Below are positions 1-7,572 of a DNA stretch of 64,000 nt, one piece after another. The position numbers and the translations under genes are program-made. The stretch is taken from contig JAKSKZ010000009.1 of the NCBI GenBank assembly GCA_024401475.1, positions 33,756 to 97,755 on the forward strand, given 5' to 3'. Within the stretch, counting starts at the first letter, position 1, and each line of letters opens with the position of its first letter. This DNA is from Paludibacteraceae bacterium (lineage in GTDB: Bacteria; Bacteroidota; Bacteroidia; Bacteroidales; Paludibacteraceae). Under the pieces are notes generated by a model. That model saw only the letters and a list, made by a program, of their open reading frames with translations. It was not told where the DNA came from and did not search any database.

Positions 1-1902
1 TAAGGAGGAAACTCTCTCTTGGGTTCCGTCGATATGTAAATCGGCAATCTTTGCTTGTGTGTTGACGCCTGGCTTCAAATGGAACCGTTCACCATCTCTG
101 ACTAGATATTTAGAGATGACGAAATCTTTTTCGCTTCCAAATACTTCATCAAGGAAATTTTCTGTGATGACAGGCTCGCAATCTTCTTTTGGTCGAAAAT
201 CAATGCCGTGACTCTTTATTTCTTCTATGGAGAGAGGCATGGATGGAGCAAATTGTCCCATCAAACCTAAGGTGTCGCCCGAAGGAATGCGGAATATGCG
301 GAAGAATCCTAAAATATGGTCAACGCGATAGGCATCGAAATATTCAGCCATATTTTCAAAACGGAGTTTCCACCACTTGTAATTGTCTTTGGCCATGTTC
401 TCCCAATTGTAGATTGGGAAACCCCAGTTTTGGCCTGTCTTTGAGAAATCATCAGGCGGAGCTCCTGCTTGCCCGTTGCGATCGAACAAGTCTGCGTACA
501 TCCAAGTCTCCACGCTGTTGCGGTTGACTCCGATAGGGATGTCTCCCTTGATGGCAACGCCTTTGGCATGGGCATAGTCAACGGCCTCCTTCAACTGTTT
601 GTGAAGTTGGTATTGGACATAAATGTAAAAGGCAATCTCTTTGTATTCTTTTGATCCGGCTGTGCAGTATTTGTCTATCTTCTTTTGTGAGAATTTAGCG
701 TCGTCTGCCCATTTCGCAAATTCAGAAGTTCCAAACTTGTCTCTCAAATAGCTGAATACGGCGTAAGGCTTTAGCCAATGGCTGTTTTTTTCGAAATAAG
801 CAGCGAAGCCTTTTTCTTTGAATGCAGCCGAGCCTTTCTTTTTATAAAGTTCTTTGAGATATTCTAACTTAAATTTGAGTGTTGCTTCGTAATCTACGAA
901 TTTTTGTGCAGCTAATTCTGCTTTTCTTGATTCGAACAACTCTGTGTCCTCAACTTCGCCTACGCCCTCTATGTTAATGTAGATAGGGTGGAGTGCAAAG
1001 ACGGAGATGGAACTGTAAGGGTAAGAGTCCTTCCAAGTGCCGGTGATTGTCGTGTCGTTGATGGGCAATGTTTGGATGATTTTTTGCCCTGTCATTTCTG
1101 CCCAGTCGGCAAGCAATTTTAGATCGAGGAATTCTCCACATCCAAAACTTTGTTTGCTTCGTAGCGAAAAGATAGGAACGGCTGTTCCTGCACCTCTAAA
1201 TTCAGGAATGTCAAAGTTCGGGTTGCCGTCGTTGACGATGATGCTGTCGACGATTCGGTTGATGGAAGGGTTGAGGTATCGGTTGTTCCCCTTTTCCCAA
1301 CATATATTGTTTTCGTTGTTCTTGTCGAGAATGACGTATTTGTATTCGAGCGGGAAGTTGATTTTGTTGGCGTTGCCGATGAATTTGTAATTTGGATAGT
1401 TGCTTCCATCCATCTCCTTCATGTGGTTTTCCGCCCATTTGCCAAGGGTGCCGTCGCTACCGGTGATGGCAAGTGTGTGCTTGGTATCTACCTTGTCTGT
1501 CCATACGTTGAAAATGACAGGGATGTGTATGCCGTCGAGATTTTGCTTCGTGTATTTTTTTGCACGAATGGCGTTGGCAAAAGCGGCTGACGACATCGCT
1601 TTTGATATATGGCATACGTCAAATCTGTCGAATACGAGGATGGATTTGCTCTCTTTGCTTGGCAATTCGAATATATGAGAGAGGGGCGTTTCGGTCTTCT
1701 CTATAGTCCCATTCCTTTTGACAAGGTAATGATAGTGGAATGGATTTTTTTTCGTGTCAATAGTGATTTCCCATCCGGATGTACCATATTTCATGGGAAG
1801 AGGGGCTCCGTTTTGATCTTGGAGATCGCAAATCTCTCCAGAGATGAAAAGGTCTTCTCCTGGCAAGGAGTTGTATTCGAGTAAAAAGGTTATAGCGGCC
1901 AT
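1..1902 (-). CDS. malQ: 4-alpha-glucanotransferase (amylomaltase) with N-terminal starch-binding domains, 3' end outside window
   Basis: The frame opens at ATG 1902 and stays open to base 1, giving 634 codons; the C-terminus lies beyond the window. Two CBM20-like starch-binding modules come first (about residues 5-105 and 125-245), followed by the GH77 catalytic domain. Family hallmarks are visible: KGDIPIGVNRNS, GAPPDDFSKTGQNWGFP and YRVDHILGFFRIFRIP, the last holding the nucleophile Asp. The acid/base Glu should lie past the window edge. The enzyme moves alpha-1,4-glucan segments between maltodextrins in cytoplasmic starch or glycogen use. This CBM20-GH77 layout of roughly 890 residues is usual in Bacteroidota. 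Function is certain; only completeness is unknown. Confidence 0.95.
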   Translation of the reverse strand, partial: MAAITFLLEYNSLPGEDLFISGEICDLQDQNGAPLPMKYGTSGWEITIDTKKNPFHYHYLVKRNGTIEKTETPLSHIFELPSKESKSILVFDRFDVCHISKAMSSAAFANAIRAKKYTKQNLDGIHIPVIFNVWTDKVDTKHTLAITGSDGTLGKWAENHMKEMDGSNYPNYKFIGNANKINFPLEYKYVILDKNNENNICWEKGNNRYLNPSINRIVDSIIVNDGNPNFDIPEFRGAGTAVPIFSLRSKQSFGCGEFLDLKLLADWAEMTGQKIIQTLPINDTTITGTWKDSYPYSSISVFALHPIYINIEGVGEVEDTELFESRKAELAAQKFVDYEATLKFKLEYLKELYKKKGSAAFKEKGFAAYFEKNSHWLKPYAVFSYLRDKFGTSEFAKWADDAKFSQKKIDKYCTAGSKEYKEIAFYIYVQYQLHKQLKEAVDYAHAKGVAIKGDIPIGVNRNSVETWMYADLFDRNGQAGAPPDDFSKTGQNWGFPIYNWENMAKDNYKWWKLRFENMAEYFDAYRVDHILGFFRIFRIPSGDTLGLMGQFAPSMPLSIEEIKSHGIDFRPKEDCEPVITENFLDEVFGSEKDFVISKYLVRDGERFHLKPGVNTQAKIADLHIDGTQERVSSL

Positions 1903-2023
1903 ATATTAATAGTTTTTTTCGACCTAAACTTAGCGGTTTCGGAATTTTAGAATTAGGATGTTTGTGAAAAACATCGAGAAACATAAAGTTCTTGGTCTTG
2001 TGTGTTTTAATGAATTGTTTCCC

Positions 2024-2031
2024 CAAATATA
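2024..2031 (-). promoter_or_regulatory. Putative -7 box for malQ
   Basis: On the minus strand this reads TATATTTG, an exact match to the Bacteroidota -7 consensus TAnnTTTG, about 120 nt before the malQ ATG. No convincing -33 TTTG was seen. Confidence 0.45.
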
Positions 2032-2139
2032 ATAATAAGTAACGAAGAAAAAGTCTCTTTGCCCTCATATTTTCCATGAATTATCATACGTTTTTTTTGT
2101 TTTGGAATATGAGGGGAGGTATCGTACTTTTTTTCTAAA

Positions 2140-3555
2140 TCATCCAAACAAATCGTCCAATACTATCACATCATTGATGCAACCGCTATACGGGTTGATG
2201 CGTAAGCCATACGTGGAAACAAGAGTCAGCCGTGTCATCTTTTTTGTGCCAGTCACTTGCTTGAAGACAGAGCATTTGCGTCTAAGTGTCTCTTCGTATG
2301 CCTTGTCTACGACATATTCGTCACTTGCGAATTTCATCTCGCACAAGTTTATGACATTGTCTCCTCGATCAATCAATAGGTCAATTTGGACTCCAGAATG
2401 GTTGTCCGTGGCCAATGTATGCCAAGAAAAAGCATTGGATATAATTCCAGAAATTCCCAGGCTGCGTTTCATTTGTGTGATGTGCTGGAGACAAAGACGT
2501 TCAAACGCAAGCCCAACCCATGTGGTGTACAATCGGCTTTGCATATTGTTGCTCCAAAATCTTTCGTCGTTATTGACATTGCTCTTTATATATCGGTTGT
2601 AAAACAAAGAATAGTTGTCCATCAACTGATAGATAGTGCCCCTCTCTTTGTTTCCAAACTGGTTGTATTTACGAATAAATCCACTTTGTTCAAGTTCCTC
2701 TATAGTTTTGCAAAAAGCAGAATTATCAGAAAGTTTTGTATTTTTGAGAATCTCTTTTCTTGTCATGCCGCACATCTTTGTCGATAATACATCCACAACT
2801 GCCACATGTGAGGTCGCATTCTTAAACAGTGAAGCATATAAGACATTGTACTCCATCCTCAATGGCGACATTTCCTTAAAAAATATAGCATCTATATTTT
2901 GAGCCAAACTATTTTCTTTTTTTAGAAAACTCCAATAATATGGGATTCCACCCATTATCATATATGCCTCTGCTATATCTCTCCTTGAAAATGGCAACTC
3001 CTTAATTTTGCAGTACTGCTCACATTCAGACAAAGTAAACGGTCTTAAATAGATTTGATTAGTCAACCTGTTATGCAATCCACCATAGTCATTAATTATT
3101 TTGTTGACAATCCACGACGTCGCACTACCACAAACAACAAGTATGATATCATGACGCATATTGGCCCATCCATTCCAAAAATGCTCCAATGCACTGATAA
3201 AATTCGATTGTGGGGTGTCGAGCCATGGCATCTCGTCGATAAAAACAATTTTCTTTACTTCTGATTTGGATTCTAATAATGCCTCCAACTGATGAAATGC
3301 ATCTTGCCAAGAAAGGAGTCGTTTTACTTTCTTCAAACCGTACCTTTTAAGCGACTCCTGAAACTCAGCCAATTGTTCATGCATATTACCCTTGGCCAAA
3401 CCCGTATGTTGAAAGGCAAAGGTCTCATTAAATGTCTGTTTGATAAGATATGTTTTGCCGACACGACGTCGACCATATACCGCAATGAACTGAGATTCAT
3501 CCGAATTAACGGCATTCAACAATATTGTCCTCTCTTCTGTTCTTCCTATCAGCAT
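2140..3555 (-). CDS. AAA-type ATPase with C-terminal DUF234/PD-(D/E)XK-like domain
   Basis: Start chosen at ATG 3555 (471 aa) because family members begin with an MLIGR-like motif and a TAATTTTG box lies just upstream; the longer frame to 3630 would read through that promoter. Walker A is GRRRVGKT (residues about 27-34) and Walker B is IVFIDEMPW. The C-terminal part holds QIDLLIDRGDNVINLCEMK, the D...E-x-K pattern of a restriction-endonuclease-like fold. The family is abundant and multicopy in Bacteroidales and archaea; its role is not established, though DNA-related or mobile-element functions are often suspected. It is a single-gene unit with repeats and a decayed toxin-antitoxin remnant upstream. 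Confidence 0.85.
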   Translation of the reverse strand: MLIGRTEERTILLNAVNSDESQFIAVYGRRRVGKTYLIKQTFNETFAFQHTGLAKGNMHEQLAEFQESLKRYGLKKVKRLLSWQDAFHQLEALLESKSEVKKIVFIDEMPWLDTPQSNFISALEHFWNGWANMRHDIILVVCGSATSWIVNKIINDYGGLHNRLTNQIYLRPFTLSECEQYCKIKELPFSRRDIAEAYMIMGGIPYYWSFLKKENSLAQNIDAIFFKEMSPLRMEYNVLYASLFKNATSHVAVVDVLSTKMCGMTRKEILKNTKLSDNSAFCKTIEELEQSGFIRKYNQFGNKERGTIYQLMDNYSLFYNRYIKSNVNNDERFWSNNMQSRLYTTWVGLAFERLCLQHITQMKRSLGISGIISNAFSWHTLATDNHSGVQIDLLIDRGDNVINLCEMKFASDEYVVDKAYEETLRRKCSVFKQVTGTKKMTRLTLVSTYGLRINPYSGCINDVIVLDDLFG

Positions 3556-3575
3556 ACTTGTAAATTTTGTTTTTT

Positions 3576-3583
3576 CAAAATTA
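3576..3583 (-). promoter_or_regulatory. Putative -7 box for the AAA ATPase gene
   Basis: Minus strand TAATTTTG, an exact TAnnTTTG match, 20 bp before ATG 3555. Its position supports the shorter start. A TTGACA-like string lies upstream but with short spacing. Confidence 0.5.
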
Positions 3584-3601
3584 CAATAAAAATCTGTCAA
3601 G

Positions 3602-3706
3602 TGTGTGGCTAATCGTATATTTTTTACCACTTAACCACAACTTTGCTGCTATTTTTTAGGTGAACTTTGTGGCTAACTAGTTTTTTTTAGTGCATAACCA
3701 CAACTT
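3602..3706. repeat. Two direct copies of an imperfect inverted repeat
   Basis: TGTGGCTAA occurs at 3604-3612 and 3668-3676; TAACCACAACTT occurs at 3632-3643 and 3694-3705. Within each copy the left motif is nearly the reverse complement of the right one (TTGTGGCTA against TAACCACAA in copy 2), with a T-rich spacer. The two copies are offset by 62-64 bp. They sit upstream of the ATPase promoter and could be protein-binding sites or a mobile-element end; no function can be assigned. Confidence 0.5.
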
Positions 3707-3731
3707 AGAGGTGAATGGTAATGTCTAATTG

Positions 3732-3902
3732 TTGGTTTATGGCAGGTATCGCAAGGTAGCATTACAGACCATCACAGGTATTAACCCCAAACAATAGGCT
3801 CATTATGCATCAGGTTTGCCAAAACCAAGAAAAAAGCAAGAGGAGAAAATTGCAAATGGACTAAATCGTCTTGGCAAAGAATTTCTTTAAGTTACAGTCT
3901 GA
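3732..3902 (+). pseudogene. Decayed C-terminus of a HicB-like antitoxin (helix-turn-helix part)
   Basis: One frame (codons in phase with 3744) reads RYRKVALQTITGINPKQ, a TAG stop, AHYASGLPKPRKKQEEKIA, NGLNRLGKEFL, a TAA stop, then VTV and TGA. Many Bacteroidota HicB-type antitoxins end in a DNA-binding segment of the form (A)GINPKQxxHYASGxxKPRxxQ...I..GLHxLGxEL..V. The match is close, but two in-frame stops and loss of the N-terminal half show a dead fragment. No HicA toxin reading frame was found nearby. The assignment rests on remembered family patterns, not a search. Confidence 0.55.
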
Positions 3903-3984
3903 AACTCATGCGAGCCGAAAATCTGAGCCTCTTGTAGATTTGCAGTGCCTAATTGGTGGAAACACTTGGCATTTCAAGAAATAA

Positions 3985-4011
3985 CCCCTTGCCCGAATTA
4001 GAGGCAAGGGG
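3985..4011 (-). terminator. Probable terminator of the VWA gene
   Basis: CCCCTTGCC (3985-3993) pairs perfectly with GGCAAGGGG (4003-4011). On the minus strand the stem is followed by a short T-rich stretch. It lies about 45 bp past the stop of the 4055-5647 gene. Confidence 0.5.
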
Positions 4012-4054
4012 GTATGAGTGATGATGATTTTTAAGGGACCTGTGTTTCCCTATT

Positions 4055-5647
4055 TTAGTCGATAGAGAATTGTACGTTGCCAGCCTTTACCTTTTGATTC
4101 TTTCCAGCGAGAGGGTGAACCTTTCCGCTGAGAATGCGACTGATGAGGTTGTCGATGATGCGAATCTTGTTTCCTTTGTCGACCAAATAGACTTGGTAAT
4201 TGCGGCTGTGCTTCAAACATTTTTCCCATTCAAGTTTTGTTAGGAAGAATGTGTTGTCGTCGTTGAGCCCTTTTCCTGCGATGTAGTATTCGATGCTGTC
4301 GTCGTCGAATTTTATCTCGAAATCGCAACCAAGACTCTTTTTTTCGTCTTTGTTTAGCCAATTCACACGGCCTGGATATCTTTTTTGAAGAGTTTCGAAG
4401 ATTTGAGTCTCATTCTTACGTGAATTTTTGGAAATCTCGTCTTTGTCTTGAAGAATGATGACATCTTCGTCAATCTTTTTGAGTCTTTGGATTTCTGCGT
4501 TGGCTGCAGCTTGCGTCTCTTTTAGTTTTGCGATTTCAGCTTGTGCGTCTGCCAAGAGTTTCTCCAAACGGTCGATCTCGTTGTTGGCATTGTTGTTGAG
4601 GCCTTTGAGTTCCTCGATGGTGGCGATGGCGTTTTGTCCAGCTGCACGAAGTTCAGCAATCTCTTTGTCGCTTTCTTGCTGTTTGATTGCAAACGATTGG
4701 AGTTCTTGTGCGTTCTGCTTGAGCAACTTCTCTATTTGAGCGTTGTTTTCGGCGAGCTGTTTGTTGATGTTTTGAACATCGGCTCCGCTGTTTTGGGCAT
4801 TGAAAGCAGTGTTAAGTCTTGTATCTGTCTCTGCTTTGAATTGAGTGTTGCTTCTGTCCGTAGGCTTGTATTCAACCTCTATTTTTTCAACGGTCTTTGG
4901 CTCCTCAGTTTGTGCTATTGGTGAGGTTTCGACCTTGATTTCGATTTTAGGTTCTGTAACCTCCTCTTTTTTCTCGGGCTCTATGGAAATATCAGGGACA
5001 GATATCTCAGGTTCTGCTGCAGTTTCAGTGACGATTTCGGCAACAGGAGTCTCTTCCTTGACGATAGGCGTTGGTATGATTTCCTTGCCGTTAAGGATGT
5101 CTTTTAGAGGTTGGAGAATGTTGCTGATGGCGAGACTGTCATCTCCTTTGTCCAAAGGGATGTTGCAGAAGCATCCATGGCTCATTTCTGCTGTTTTTTG
5201 AGCAGTCTTTTCTTCGAAACCGCTAAGGCCGAGGCCGATGATATTGACTTGGATGTTGTCAACTTTCAAGTTCTTTTCCACCTCGAACTCATAATTTCCT
5301 CCGTCTGTCTCCACGCCTGCAGTGACAAGGATAATGCGTTTCCTGTCAGCCTCAACGCCATTGAGAAATTCAAGAGATTGCTTTACTGTGTATCCGATAG
5401 GAGAACCAGCATTCGGGATTGGCAATTTGTCGATTTTCTCTGTGAAGTCATGTCTGTTGGTTGCTCCCAAGTCGATCGAATTGATGACGATTGGGGATTT
5501 TGCAATGGATAGGAATGTCCTGATTCCAATGCTGTCGGAGAAGTCGAGTAGGGGAATGATCTCTTCCTTTATTGCCTTTTGTGCAATGTTGAGCTTTTTG
5601 CTCATATTGTCTGAAATATCAATCAGAAAGTCAATTGCTGTTCTCAT
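4055..5647 (-). CDS. VWA domain / coiled coil / NO VEIN-like (DUF3883-type) protein
   Basis: 530 aa, no signal peptide, so probably cytoplasmic. Residues 1-180 look like a von Willebrand A domain: DISDN at the position of the metal-site DxSxS, GSPIGYT, and ILVTAGVETDGG where many members have LLTDGxPTD. The metal site is therefore partly degenerate. Residues about 185-275 are a Pro/Glu/Val-rich linker, about 295-395 a coiled coil, and 405-515 a globular domain with GCDFEIKFDDDSIEYYIAGKG and FFLTKLEWE, resembling the DUF3883/NO VEIN C-terminal domain found in nuclease-like proteins. The usual IEVKG is IAGKG here, so the presumed acidic catalytic residue is missing. It is a lone gene; biological role unknown. 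Confidence 0.7.
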   Translation of the reverse strand: MRTAIDFLIDISDNMSKKLNIAQKAIKEEIIPLLDFSDSIGIRTFLSIAKSPIVINSIDLGATNRHDFTEKIDKLPIPNAGSPIGYTVKQSLEFLNGVEADRKRIILVTAGVETDGGNYEFEVEKNLKVDNIQVNIIGLGLSGFEEKTAQKTAEMSHGCFCNIPLDKGDDSLAISNILQPLKDILNGKEIIPTPIVKEETPVAEIVTETAAEPEISVPDISIEPEKKEEVTEPKIEIKVETSPIAQTEEPKTVEKIEVEYKPTDRSNTQFKAETDTRLNTAFNAQNSGADVQNINKQLAENNAQIEKLLKQNAQELQSFAIKQQESDKEIAELRAAGQNAIATIEELKGLNNNANNEIDRLEKLLADAQAEIAKLKETQAAANAEIQRLKKIDEDVIILQDKDEISKNSRKNETQIFETLQKRYPGRVNWLNKDEKKSLGCDFEIKFDDDSIEYYIAGKGLNDDNTFFLTKLEWEKCLKHSRNYQVYLVDKGNKIRIIDNLISRILSGKVHPLAGKNQKVKAGNVQFSID

Positions 5648-5782
5648 GTCTATTAGTTTTTTTATATCATTTAAGGTTAATATATTTGAATGTCTAAGCG
5701 CTTTGTAAGCAACTCCTAAAAATAGATAAAAAATAGTTTTGCGTCAAGTTTTTTCTTTCTCTTGAAATATGTTATAGAATAT

Positions 5783-5816
5783 AAAAAAGGCCACGAAATG
5801 GATATTCCGTAGCCTT
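5783..5816 (-). terminator. Terminator of the sugar transferase gene
   Basis: An interrupted hairpin (AAGGC/GCCTT, ACG/CGT and AA/TT pairs separated by single mismatches) at 5787-5816 is followed on the minus strand by a run of six T. It lies about 20 bp past the stop at 5838. Confidence 0.6.
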
Positions 5817-5837
5817 CTTGTCCTATGTGTCTGTTGC

Positions 5838-7265
5838 TTAATATGCGTTCTCTTCTCCTTTTATCATGTTGTATACAGTAAGGAAGATGATTTTGATGTC
5901 TAGCCAGAAAGACCAGTTTTCGATGTACCAAACGTCTCTTTTAACACGACCAACCATGTCTTCCAAATCCTTGGTTTCGCCTCTGAATCCTGTCACTTGA
6001 GCCCAGCCTGTTATTCCAGGTTTTGCGAAGTGGCGAACCATATATTCGTTGATGAGTTCTGAATACATTTCGGTATGCTTCAGCATGTGAGGTCTTGGTC
6101 CGACGATGGACATGTTGCCCAAAAGGACGTTGATGAATTGAGGCATTTCGTCGAGATTCGTTTTCCTCATGAATGCTCCGATTTTAGTCACTCTGGCGTC
6201 TCCCTTCGTGGCTTGGACGGAGTCGGAGTCTTTGTTGACCATCATTGTGCGGAACTTGTAGCAAGTGAAGTCTTCCGCATCCTTACCAGTCCTTATCTGC
6301 TTGAAAAATATAGGGCCAGGAGAAGTTAATTTGATGATGCTTCCTAAAATAATGTATAAGAAAGGGAATACAGTCACCAAGAATATGAATGAAAATACAA
6401 TGTCGAAAAGTCGTTTGAAGATTTTGTTAGGGAACTCCAGCAATGGTTCGTCGCGAAGGGATATGATAGGAATTGCATCGGAGACGTCGCCCAAAAATGA
6501 GAGGGCCACCTTCTTTTTGATGAATCGCTTGAAGTCAGGTACGATGAAGCATCTGATCATGTTCTTTTCTGCGAATTGTATAATCGGAAGTGCTTTTCTG
6601 TCGTCTCCGGCAGGAAGGGCACAGAAGATTTCGTCGATGGAGTTGTCTTTGGAGAATTGGTAAACATCGTTTATCTTACCTTTCACTAAGTCTGGCTTTA
6701 CTTTGTAGTCGGCCTCCAATCGGTCGTCAAAAAAGCCGAGGAATTTGTAACCATAGAAAGCGTTTGCACTGATTGTCTCGTGAAGCTCCTTGGCAATGGA
6801 GCCGGCTCCTAAGATGATGACGCGTCGGTAGTTGTTTCCTTTGCTTCTGTACCTTTTTAGAATGACACGCGCGGATATGCGCCAACACAAAGCGCAGATG
6901 AAGAACAGACCTATGAATATGCTCCAGAATACAATGTTGTACTTGTCTGTATTTCCAAGCACCATGCTTATCAGCAGCGTGAAAAGGGCGTATAGGGCAC
7001 AGGTCTTCGTCACTTTCCCCGTGATTTTGTCGGCGGTGACAATTCTTTGGTCCAAGATGATGCCTACGTGCGACAAGCTTATGGCGTAAGTTAAGTTTAT
7101 CAATACGAAGTACGACCTGGGAATGTTATGTAATATATCAAGAATCGATACCCCTTTACTTAAAATTAGAAATGTGACAACAAAACAAATGTTTAGGAGG
7201 ACGAACTCTCCTAATGCCACAAGATTCTTGATTGTTAATATGTTGCGTTCTTTTCTCGTTTCCAT
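5838..7265 (-). CDS. Polyprenyl-phosphate sugar-1-phosphate transferase (WcaJ/exopolysaccharide glycosylphosphotransferase family)
   Basis: 475 aa. Four N-terminal hydrophobic segments are followed by a Rossmann-like CoA-binding region (RVIILGAGSIAKELHE, about residue 145) and a C-terminal bacterial sugar transferase domain preceded by one more membrane helix. The motifs SPGPIFFKQIRTG, YKFRTM, TNLDEMPQF and VGPRPHM identify the catalytic domain. It loads the first hexose-1-phosphate onto undecaprenyl phosphate to start a surface polysaccharide repeat unit. The export genes at 44.7-49.0 kb may belong to the same pathway, but no glycosyltransferase cluster lies next to it. The sugar specificity cannot be read from the sequence. 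Confidence 0.9.
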   Translation of the reverse strand: METRKERNILTIKNLVALGEFVLLNICFVVTFLILSKGVSILDILHNIPRSYFVLINLTYAISLSHVGIILDQRIVTADKITGKVTKTCALYALFTLLISMVLGNTDKYNIVFWSIFIGLFFICALCWRISARVILKRYRSKGNNYRRVIILGAGSIAKELHETISANAFYGYKFLGFFDDRLEADYKVKPDLVKGKINDVYQFSKDNSIDEIFCALPAGDDRKALPIIQFAEKNMIRCFIVPDFKRFIKKKVALSFLGDVSDAIPIISLRDEPLLEFPNKIFKRLFDIVFSFIFLVTVFPFLYIILGSIIKLTSPGPIFFKQIRTGKDAEDFTCYKFRTMMVNKDSDSVQATKGDARVTKIGAFMRKTNLDEMPQFINVLLGNMSIVGPRPHMLKHTEMYSELINEYMVRHFAKPGITGWAQVTGFRGETKDLEDMVGRVKRDVWYIENWSFWLDIKIIFLTVYNMIKGEENAY

Positions 7266-7323
7266 TCTATGTGTGCTTTATGGCATCTATGATGAAGATG
7301 CGTGTCACAACTAAGTCTTCTCA

Positions 7324-7331
7324 CAAAGATA
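7324..7331 (-). promoter_or_regulatory. Putative -7 box for the sugar transferase gene
   Basis: Minus strand TATCTTTG matches TAnnTTTG exactly, about 60 bp before ATG 7265. Confidence 0.5.
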
Positions 7332-7442
7332 TGTTTTAAATTCAAAAGAAAAAATAGAAAATAGAGATTTGATGCTCTTTATTGGCAAGTATATTACAAT
7401 TGAACTTTTTTAAAGTTTTTTTTGAGAAAATAGATATGATTA

Positions 7443-7476
7443 TTTGGCTCGCTCTGCCATATTTTGATTATTTTTG
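7443..7476 (+). promoter_or_regulatory. Putative secA promoter
   Basis: TTTG at 7443-7446 and TATTTTTG at 7469-7476 match the Bacteroidota -33 and -7 elements with a 22-bp gap. The predicted leader is about 90 nt. Confidence 0.45.
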
Positions 7477-7572
7477 TCAAAATTTGGATGATTGTGTATG
7501 GCTGTCTCTGTGAAAATGGGATTGCCTACGTCTTTCGTCTAAGGAGTAAATGCATTTATAAATTTAGTTAGA

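Larger units (their letters stand above)
7266..7572. other. Divergent promoter region between the sugar transferase gene and secA
   Basis: This 307-bp AT-rich gap separates two divergently transcribed genes. It holds one -7 box for each direction (7324-7331 minus, 7469-7476 plus). No coding frame, RNA gene or strong hairpin was seen. Confidence 0.6.
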
